From assembly GCA_003558145.1 (NCBI GenBank), contig PWMP01000037.1:1-6591 (forward strand): 6,591 bases of DNA, in the 5' to 3' direction. This document shows positions 1 through 5,620 of this stretch, piece after piece (positions within the stretch are counted from its first letter, which is position 1; the number at the start of each line of letters is the position of its first letter). The notes under the pieces are model-generated. The model saw only the letters and a program-made list of their open reading frames with translations. It did not search any database and was not told where the DNA came from. Origin of the DNA: Elusimicrobiota bacterium. GTDB lineage: Bacteria > CG03 > SLGR01 > PWQF01. The translations under genes were made by a program, and so were the position numbers.

Positions 1-2
1 AG

Positions 3-1763
3 GGCGTTTCTCCTTTTAATATACTTGCGGTAACTTTTACCAACAAGGCTGCCGAAGAAATGAGAAATAGGATAAAATCTATTGCCGGCCCTGAAGGCGA
101 AAGCGTCTGGATTTCGACTTTTCATTCCCTTGCCAACAGAATACTCAGGTATGATGTGGGGAAGGATTTTACAATCTATGATGAACAGGACCAGCTGGTA
201 GCCATAAAGGAATGCCTCAAAAAACTGGATCTTGACCCTAAACACTATCCTCCGGCCAAGATCAGGGAAATTATTTCAAACGCAAAAAATAACCTTCTTG
301 ACGTTGAAAGCTATCTAATCAATGCCGCTGCCTCTTCGGACAGGCTGAAATACACGGTCGGGCAGGTATACCGCTGCTATCAGGAGCTGCTTGCCGGCAA
401 CGGCGGGTATGACTTTGCCGACCTGCTGGTAGAATGCATAAGGCTGCTTAAAGAAAACAGGCAGGTCAGGGAAAAATACACCCAAAGATTTAAATACGTA
501 ATGGTTGATGAATATCAGGACACAAACTATGCCCAGTACGTATTAATTAAAACGCTTGCTCTCCCCCAGAATAATATATGCGCCGTTGGAGACGATGACC
601 AGTCTATTTACAGGTTCAGGGGTGCAAATGTAAAAAACATACTTGAGTTTGAAAAAACTTTCAACTGTAAAAAGACATTCAAGCTTGAGAGAAACTACCG
701 ATCCACACAAAACATACTTAACGCCGCTCATAATGTGATACGTCAGAACAAGTCCCGCAAAAAGAAAAAACTGTGGACTTCCAGGGGATCCGGGGAAGAA
801 ATACTCTGGCAGGAATTTATGACCTCAAGGGAAGAAGCCCGGGGCGTGGCCTCAGAAATAATGCGTCTTACCCTGGAGGGCGACTACCTGCCCTCGGATA
901 TAGCGGTTTTCTACAGGGTCAACGCGCAGTCCAGGGCGTTTGAAGACGCGTTCCGCCAGGCCGGAATAAAATATAATATAGTAGGGGGTGTAAGGTTTTA
1001 TGAAAGAAAAGAAATAAAAGACATACTTGCCTATATGAAAGTGCTGGTCAATCCCGCCGACGACATAAGCATGGAGCGTATAATAAACTATCCGTCAAGG
1101 GGAATAGGTGACAAAACCCTTGAAGAAATTAAAAAAACGGCCGCGAAGGAATCTCTTTCAATATTTAATCTCGTTGTTGAAAATCCGGAACTTCTGCCGG
1201 ATAAGCTTAAAACAAAAACTCTCCAGCTGAGAGAACTGTTTGTAAATTTTAAAGAAACGCTCGGGAAAAACGACCTTGCCCGCCTGGCAAAACAGATAAT
1301 AGAACTCACCGGTTATCACAGCATGCTGGAAAACGACGATGATTTAAAAAGCCGCAGCCGCCTTGAAAATATTGAGGAACTTGTGTCGGCATTTTCGGAA
1401 AAAGGAACAAGAAATAAACCCCTGGAGGAAGTCCTGGCAGAGATTTCCCTTGTGTCGGAGATAGACAACTGGGACGAATCGGAAGATTGCGTGACCCTTA
1501 TGACCCTCCATCTTGCTAAAGGCCTTGAATTTCCCGTGGTTTTCATAAGCGGCCTGGAGGAGGAGCTTTTCCCTCACAGGGACGCTCTGGTAGACCCGGC
1601 CCAGATGGAAGAAGAAAGGAGGCTCTGTTACGTAGGAATGACGCGCGCGCAGGACCTTCTCTACCTTACTTCCGCCTCCCAGAGAATGCTTTACGGGCGC
1701 AGCCGCTGGCATATTCCTTCCCGTTTTGTGAGCGAGGCGCTGGGTAAGGGCGATGGCTCTTAA
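3..1763 (+). CDS. UvrD/PcrA/Rep-family superfamily 1A DNA helicase, 5'-truncated by window edge
   Basis: ATP-dependent 3'-5' DNA helicase/translocase of the UvrD/PcrA/Rep family, acting in excision repair and in removing proteins or RNA polymerase from DNA. The frame is open from base 3, and GVSPFNILAVTFTNKAAEEM (motif Ia) precedes the ATG at 60, so that ATG is internal and the true start and Walker A lie upstream. Counting from the ATG at 60: motif Ib TFHSLANRIL (20-29), Walker B VDEYQDTN (149-156), motif III VGDDDQSIYRFRGA (176-189), LERNYRST (209-216), 2B-domain RGIGDKT (347-353), motif V TLHLAKGLEF (482-491), motif VI EEERRLCYVGMTRA (517-530). Motif III reads YRFRGA, as in AddA/RecB, rather than the usual YGWRGA. 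The protein ends 12 residues after SRF, without the roughly 100-residue tail of E. coli UvrD. The upstream part of a repair operon, it overlaps the Nudix gene by 11 nt. UvrD, PcrA and Rep cannot be told apart confidently. Confidence 0.95.
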   Translation, partial: GVSPFNILAVTFTNKAAEEMRNRIKSIAGPEGESVWISTFHSLANRILRYDVGKDFTIYDEQDQLVAIKECLKKLDLDPKHYPPAKIREIISNAKNNLLDVESYLINAAASSDRLKYTVGQVYRCYQELLAGNGGYDFADLLVECIRLLKENRQVREKYTQRFKYVMVDEYQDTNYAQYVLIKTLALPQNNICAVGDDDQSIYRFRGANVKNILEFEKTFNCKKTFKLERNYRSTQNILNAAHNVIRQNKSRKKKKLWTSRGSGEEILWQEFMTSREEARGVASEIMRLTLEGDYLPSDIAVFYRVNAQSRAFEDAFRQAGIKYNIVGGVRFYERKEIKDILAYMKVLVNPADDISMERIINYPSRGIGDKTLEEIKKTAAKESLSIFNLVVENPELLPDKLKTKTLQLRELFVNFKETLGKNDLARLAKQIIELTGYHSMLENDDDLKSRSRLENIEELVSAFSEKGTRNKPLEEVLAEISLVSEIDNWDESEDCVTLMTLHLAKGLEFPVVFISGLEEELFPHRDALVDPAQMEEERRLCYVGMTRAQDLLYLTSASQRMLYGRSRWHIPSRFVSEALGKGDGS

Positions 1764-2166
1764 AAACACGTTTGAGTTCTCATCTGGAGGAGTAGCAGTC
1801 CGGAATAACCAGGTCCTTTTAATCAAAACTCCTGCAGGCAGAGGAGAGGTATGGACTTTTCCAAAGGGCAAGATAGAAAAGGGGGAAGATTTAATCCAGG
1901 CGGCGCTCAGGGAAGTTCTTGAAGAAACCGGCTACAAATGTTCTGTAGATGAGGAGCTTGGAACCGCGGGCTACTTTTTCCGCCGGGGAAGCGAACTGGT
2001 TAACAAGAAAGTTAACTGGTTTTTAATGAGCCCTGTTAAGAAGCAGGGCAGCCCGTCAAAAGAAATAAAAACAGCAGGTTGGATTGCGTTCAAAGAAGCG
2101 GAAAAACTATTGAAATATAAATCTGATTTGGAACTCCTGAAAAAAGTAGTACGTTCCCAAAAGTGA
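1753..2166 (+). CDS. Nudix hydrolase, MutT / diadenosine-polyphosphatase-like
   Basis: A 137-aa single-domain Nudix hydrolase, predicted to cleave a nucleoside diphosphate linked to another moiety, using divalent metal in the cytoplasm. The Nudix box GX5EX7REUXEEXGU is complete: G39, E45, R53-E54, E57-E58, G60, with metal-ligand glutamates intact. WTFPKGKIEKGE before it and KKVNWFLM (85-92) after it resemble the Ap4A/Ap6A hydrolase-type branch, so a dinucleoside polyphosphate substrate is plausible; that is inference, and substrate cannot be fixed by sequence alone in this family. Length is normal for the family. The ATG at 1753 lies inside the 3' end of the helicase gene (11-nt overlap), with only a weak AAGGG just upstream, suggesting translational coupling. 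Its stop codon overlaps the GTG start of mfd. Alternative readings are MutT (8-oxo-dGTP) or another nucleotide-pool sanitiser, which would also fit the repair operon. Confidence 0.93.
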   Translation: MALKNTFEFSSGGVAVRNNQVLLIKTPAGRGEVWTFPKGKIEKGEDLIQAALREVLEETGYKCSVDEELGTAGYFFRRGSELVNKKVNWFLMSPVKKQGSPSKEIKTAGWIAFKEAEKLLKYKSDLELLKKVVRSQK

Positions 2167-5159
2167 AACGTTTCTGGCATAAAACGCCCGGGTTTAAAGA
2201 ATTAAAATATAAAATAACCTTTAAAAAACCCGTTTACCTCTCCGGGCTTACCGATCCGGCCGCGGCATCTGTTATTTCCGAGCTTCAGGCAGAGGTTAAA
2301 AAACCTCTGCTTGCCGTTGTCTCTTCAGACAGTGAAATACATGATTTTACCGGTCTTGTAGAAAGTTTTTTGGGTCAGGATGTCCTGCGCCTGCCTTCCG
2401 ACTCTCCTGTCCAGAGGATGAAGGCGGCCGATTATCTTCTTTCCGGATCCGCAGGTATTATAACTGCTTCCCTCCAGGCGTTAAACGAGACAATGCCGCT
2501 GAGCGGAGAGTTTAAAAACAGGCAGTTTGCCTTCAGAAAAGGGGATAAAATATATAAGCGCCTTGTTGAAATACTGCCTTCTTCAGGATACATAAGGGCG
2601 CAGGTAGTCGGAGAACCGGGCGAATTCGCCCGGCGCGGGCAGGTTATTGATTACTGGCCGCCCGGTTATGAATACCCCGTAAGGGCGGTCTTTAAGGCCG
2701 ATGAGGTAACTGACATAAGAAGCTTCAACCCTTCCGGCCAGAGAAGTACCGGCAGTATCGGCGGGGCGAGAGTTATACCGTTTGAAATATCCGGCAGCGC
2801 CACCATTAAAGATTATATCCCGGAGAAATGCATTGTTTTTCAGCTCTCTGATTTTGAAGAACCTCTTTCTGTTCCCTCCGGCGCATCCATTATAGTCAGG
2901 ACATCGCTTAGAAGATCGGATATAAAATTTTCCACACGCCCGCTTTCATACAGCCAGTCGTTTTCGACCGCAGCTTCGGAGCTTCAGGCCCTTTCGGATG
3001 AAGGTTTTAAAATATATCTTTCTTCTGAATCCAGGGTCCGCCTTGACTCACTTGTCGAAACCCTTAATAGTGAAACAGGCATTACTCCGGAGGGATTTAT
3101 ATCTCCCCTCCAGGAAGGTTTCGTAAGCGAGGATATCCGCGCAGCCGTACTGGCGCCGGGCGATATATTTCCCTCCAAAAAGAAAGTTTTTGCCGTTGAA
3201 CCTCCGCCGCCCCGTCCGATAGAAGAATTCTCAGACCTTAAAAAAGGTGATTATGTGGTTCACAGGAAGTTCGGCATAGGGCAACTGGAGGGGATAGTCA
3301 AAAAATCCCATTCAGGTATGGTATCGGATTTTCTTAAGATAAAATATAAAGGCAATGCATATCTTTACGTTGCAGTTGAAAATGCCGATATGGTACAGAA
3401 ATATATCGGCAGCCGCTGGAAAACAAAACTGGATAGCCTCTCTTCAAAAACCTGGAGAAAGACGACAGGGAAAGTCCGCCGTTCTGTTGAGGCGCTTGCC
3501 AGAAAACTTATAAAAATCTACAGCGGCCGGCAGCGGCGCGGCATATCATTTCCCGGGCAGGAAGAATCCGAGGAATCCTTTGCATCGGCTTTTCCCTATA
3601 AGCTTACCAGACACCAGGAAGAGGCGGTTGCGGAAACACTGAGCGATATGGAATCAGATAAGGCAATGGACCGCCTTGTATGCGGGGATGTTGGATTTGG
3701 AAAGACTGAGGTAGCTGCCAGAGCCGCTTTCCGGGCGGTAATAAATGGATATCAGGTTGCCCTGCTTGCCCCTACCACGGTACTTGCCAGGCAGCATTAC
3801 AGCACTTTTATGCGCAGGTTTGCTGATTTTCCCGTAATAATAGAGCACCTGTCCAGACTTGTTCCGGAAAGCGAACAGAAAGTTATTGTTGACAAAATTA
3901 ATTCAGGCCGTGCCGATATAGTTATAGGGACACACCGGCTTTTGAATAAAAATATAGAGTTCCCGGCGCTGGGGCTCTTGATTATAGACGAAGAACAGCG
4001 CTTCGGCGTAGAGCAGAAGGAAGACCTCAGGTACAGGTATAAAAATGTTGACATATTGACCACAACGGCCACTCCAATCCCAAGGACTCTTGCTATGGCA
4101 ATGGGTAGGGTTAAGGGCTTTTCCCTTATAAACACTCCTCCGCCCGGAAGAACCGGAGTAAAAACAGAGATTATGCCCTATGACGGGGAAATTGTACGGG
4201 AAGCGCTAATGAAGGAAGTATCCCGCGGCGGACAGTGCTATTTTGTCCATAACCGCATACAGGGCCTTAAGAAAATAAGGGATATGCTCTCAAAACAGAT
4301 CCCCGGCTTATCGTTCAGGTGTATGCATGGTAGAATGGCCCCTTATCAGATCGCCTCTGTCATGGATGATTTCAGACGGGGAAAATTTAATGTTCTGGTA
4401 TCAACATCAATAATAGAAAACGGTCTGGACCTTCCGAATGTCAACACAATAATAATAAACGATGCCCACCGTTTCGGGCTTTCAGAAATCTATCAGCTTA
4501 GGGGCAGGACAGGCAGGAGCGATATACGTGCCTACTGCTATCTTATGTATGCTCCGCATATAGAGCTTACTGCCGAGGTAAAAGAACGGCTGCAGGCCCT
4601 TGAAAGTTTTTCCGCCCTGGGAAGCGGGTTCCAGCTGGCATTGAGAGACCTGCAGATAAGAGGGGCGGGAGAGATCCTGGGACCCAGGCAGCACGGCAAC
4701 ATACTTAAAGTTGGTTTTGATTACTATATGGAGATACTGAAGCAGGAAATCGCTTCGGCAAAAGGGGAAAAATATCTTCTTCCCGCTGAAGTGGAGATTT
4801 CACTGCCGGTGTCGGCCTACATACCGGCTGACTATGTTGAAGACTCTTCACTCCGTCTCGCATTTTACAGGAAACTCTCTGCCATAGCAGAGAAGAAAAA
4901 GCTGAAAGAAACAACGGAAGAAATGAAAGACCGCTTCGGGAAGCTGCCGCCGCCGGCTGTAAATTTGATAGACATAATAGAAATAAAACTTCTTGCATCC
5001 CAATCCGGAGTACGGCAGGTTTCGGCAGATAAAAAGAAACTTTATTTCAGTTTTGAGTCCGGGGAAAAACTTGAAATGGACGCCGAATTGGAAGATATGA
5101 TAAAGGCGGCTAAGGATGCGCTTCAAACAAAAATAATGGCTTTAAAAACAGCCCCCTGA
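2163..5159 (+). CDS. mfd: Transcription-repair coupling factor Mfd (compact form)
   Basis: Mfd is a dsDNA translocase that pushes or removes RNA polymerase stalled at lesions and recruits UvrA for nucleotide excision repair. Domains in order: UvrB-like D1a/D2 at about 20-205, including GEFARRGQVIDYWPPG (153-168), the UvrA-recruiting region; CarD-like RNAP-interaction domain from DLKKGDYVVHRKFGIGQ (358-374) to about 415; RecG-type helicase with Walker A GDVGFGKT (508-515), Walker B IIDEEQ (607-612), TTTATPIPRTLAMAMG (633-648), and motif VI YQLRGRTGR (777-785); TRG motif LGSGFQLALRDLQIRGAGE (819-837); C-terminal D7 (about 873-970). At 998 aa it is shorter than E. coli (1148) or B. subtilis (1177) Mfd; the RNAP domain starts about 120 residues early, and the gap lies mainly in D1b/D3, since VIPFEIS (204-210) runs almost directly into DYIPEKCIVF (217-226). 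Start is GTG within the GTGA overlap with the Nudix stop; no Shine-Dalgarno is visible, so translation is probably coupled. Confidence 0.97.
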   Translation: MKRFWHKTPGFKELKYKITFKKPVYLSGLTDPAAASVISELQAEVKKPLLAVVSSDSEIHDFTGLVESFLGQDVLRLPSDSPVQRMKAADYLLSGSAGIITASLQALNETMPLSGEFKNRQFAFRKGDKIYKRLVEILPSSGYIRAQVVGEPGEFARRGQVIDYWPPGYEYPVRAVFKADEVTDIRSFNPSGQRSTGSIGGARVIPFEISGSATIKDYIPEKCIVFQLSDFEEPLSVPSGASIIVRTSLRRSDIKFSTRPLSYSQSFSTAASELQALSDEGFKIYLSSESRVRLDSLVETLNSETGITPEGFISPLQEGFVSEDIRAAVLAPGDIFPSKKKVFAVEPPPPRPIEEFSDLKKGDYVVHRKFGIGQLEGIVKKSHSGMVSDFLKIKYKGNAYLYVAVENADMVQKYIGSRWKTKLDSLSSKTWRKTTGKVRRSVEALARKLIKIYSGRQRRGISFPGQEESEESFASAFPYKLTRHQEEAVAETLSDMESDKAMDRLVCGDVGFGKTEVAARAAFRAVINGYQVALLAPTTVLARQHYSTFMRRFADFPVIIEHLSRLVPESEQKVIVDKINSGRADIVIGTHRLLNKNIEFPALGLLIIDEEQRFGVEQKEDLRYRYKNVDILTTTATPIPRTLAMAMGRVKGFSLINTPPPGRTGVKTEIMPYDGEIVREALMKEVSRGGQCYFVHNRIQGLKKIRDMLSKQIPGLSFRCMHGRMAPYQIASVMDDFRRGKFNVLVSTSIIENGLDLPNVNTIIINDAHRFGLSEIYQLRGRTGRSDIRAYCYLMYAPHIELTAEVKERLQALESFSALGSGFQLALRDLQIRGAGEILGPRQHGNILKVGFDYYMEILKQEIASAKGEKYLLPAEVEISLPVSAYIPADYVEDSSLRLAFYRKLSAIAEKKKLKETTEEMKDRFGKLPPPAVNLIDIIEIKLLASQSGVRQVSADKKKLYFSFESGEKLEMDAELEDMIKAAKDALQTKIMALKTAP

Positions 5160-5198
5160 TAGACTGATAAAAAAAGTGAAATTGTATTCTGAAAGTAG

Positions 5199-5214
5199 AA
5201 TTTGGGACAAATTT
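5199..5214 (+). terminator. Weak hairpin downstream of mfd, possible terminator
   Basis: AATTTG (5199-5204) pairs perfectly with CAAATT (5208-5213) across a GGA loop, with a possible G-T pair outside, followed by TTGGTTGT. The stem is AT-rich and the tail is interrupted by G, so this is at best a weak intrinsic terminator. An alternative stem, ATTCT/AGAAT (5186-5190/5197-5201), overlaps and excludes it. It is the first stem-loop with any following T-richness after the mfd stop; Rho-dependent termination is equally possible. Confidence 0.2.
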
Positions 5215-5411
5215 GGTTGTAATATGTTACGTTATTTGTGAGAATATGGTTATGAAATAAAACATTTGTTGTGTTTAGTAGAGGTACAATAGCAAAAAAT
5301 ACCTGTTTGTCTATATGCCTTATGACCATATTGCCGAAAAAACGAAAAGATTAATAACAAATCCGCGATGTAATAAGGCTGCCGCTGCTTCAGGAAGTTA
5401 TAGAACTACAG

Positions 5412-5428
5412 AACCTTCGAGGAGGGTT
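5412..5428 (+). other. 7-bp hairpin containing an orphan AGGAGGG
   Basis: AACCTTC (5412-5418) pairs with GAGGGTT (5422-5428) around a GAG loop, with one G-T pair. The 3' arm contains a near-consensus Shine-Dalgarno (AGGAGGG, 5420-5426), yet no start codon at useful spacing opens a frame: the next frame downstream closes at TAA 5438-5440. It could be a terminator stem (followed by TTGGAATTTCTT) or the debris of a lost gene start. Confidence 0.25.
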
Positions 5429-5455
5429 GGAATTTCTTAAAATATACTGTATATT
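5427..5455 (+). promoter_or_regulatory. Candidate distal sigma70-type promoter of the MNT-HEPN gene
   Basis: TTGGAA (5427-5432; 4 of 6 to TTGACA) and TATATT (5450-5455; 5 of 6 to TATAAT) are separated by 17 nt. The -10 box lies inside the 21-bp palindrome at 5438-5458, so a protein bound there would block it. Predicted start is near 5462, giving a leader of about 160 nt before the MNT-HEPN ATG. In AT-rich DNA such matches arise by chance; support comes mainly from the similar element at 5586-5614. Confidence 0.35.
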
Positions 5456-5458
5456 TTA
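5438..5458. promoter_or_regulatory. Perfect 21-bp palindrome, candidate operator
   Basis: TAAAATATAC, a central T, then the exact reverse complement: ten perfectly paired positions on each side. It overlaps the -10 of the distal promoter candidate and lies 163 bp before the MNT-HEPN start. The size and symmetry suit a homodimeric repressor. It carries CTGTATAT, half of an E. coli-style LexA box, but the second CTGT-N8-ACAG half is absent, so SOS control is not supported. Confidence 0.4.
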
Positions 5459-5529
5459 CGATGAGAAGCGAAAATATGCATAAAGAGAGGTACTTAAAAA
5501 TAAAATTTCAGGCCCGGCATATGGGCTGC

Positions 5530-5554
5530 TCCCTCATACAGGCTGTTTACGGGA
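5530..5554. promoter_or_regulatory. Spaced dyad in the MNT-HEPN upstream region
   Basis: TCCC and ACAG are mirrored by CTGT and GGGA around a single central G at 5542, with TCAT and TTAC spacers between them. Nine of twelve mirrored positions are complementary. It lies between the two promoter candidates and could be an operator or an RNA hairpin in the longer transcript. A partial GGCCC/GGGCT stem (5511-5515/5523-5527) is adjacent. Confidence 0.2.
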
Positions 5555-5585
5555 TAAATGATAATAGATAAATTGATAGCATAGC

Positions 5586-5614
5586 TTGGATTTTTATAGA
5601 ATATCTGATATATT
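5586..5614 (+). promoter_or_regulatory. Candidate proximal promoter of the MNT-HEPN gene, extended -10
   Basis: TTGGAT (5586-5591) and TATATT (5609-5614) are spaced by 17 nt, and TGA precedes the -10 to give an extended -10 (TGnTATATT). The transcription start expected about 7 nt after the -10 falls at or beside the ATG at 5621. No Shine-Dalgarno precedes that ATG. Its sequence resembles the distal element at 5427-5455 closely. AATAT/ATATT (5600-5604/5610-5614) forms a degenerate version of the upstream palindrome. Confidence 0.45.
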
Positions 5615-5620
5615 ATAAAT

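Larger units (their letters stand above)
5160..5620. other. Intergenic region with no convincing gene; AT-rich, dyads and promoter-like elements
   Basis: About 460 nt separate mfd from the MNT-HEPN gene. Short open frames exist on both strands but none has a ribosome binding site, homology I recognise, or good length. I see no tRNA, riboswitch or CRISPR signature. What can be supported is a weak hairpin near the mfd end, a 7-bp hairpin holding an orphan AGGAGGG, a perfect 21-bp palindrome, a spaced dyad, and two promoter-like elements upstream of the fusion gene. The change from zero-gap packing to a long AT-rich spacer marks the end of the repair operon and the start of a separately controlled gene. 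Confidence 0.6.

Noticed and set aside
60..62. ATG at 60 as the start of the helicase
   Set aside because: Conserved motif Ia (AVTFTNKAAEEM) reads in frame before and through it, and Walker A must lie upstream, so the gene is truncated by the window edge.
1344..1871. Minus-strand 175-aa frame
   Set aside because: It lies antisense to well-defined helicase and Nudix motifs and shows no domain of its own.
3797..4135. Minus-strand 112-aa frame inside mfd
   Set aside because: A shadow of the Mfd helicase core; the plus strand encodes conserved motifs throughout.
5315..5440. 41-codon plus-strand frame starting MPYDHIAEKTKR, open from 5282
   Set aside because: No ribosome site, no homology I recognise and odd composition at the end. 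The upstream part (KKYLFVYMPYDH) faintly recalls HNH-type proteins, but too little remains to call a remnant.
5448..5463. LexA/SOS box beginning CTGTATAT
   Set aside because: Only one half-site matches; the required ACAG at the far end is CGAT, and the symmetry centre of the palindrome is elsewhere.
5461..5571. 36-codon plus-strand frame MRSENMHKERYLK
   Set aside because: It starts right after the palindrome with no good ribosome site, and half of it runs through the dyad-rich spacer. A leader peptide cannot be excluded but is not supported.
5160..5620. CRISPR array, tRNA or riboswitch in the long spacer
   Set aside because: No regularly spaced identical repeats, no cloverleaf or T-loop signature, and no recognisable aptamer core on either strand.
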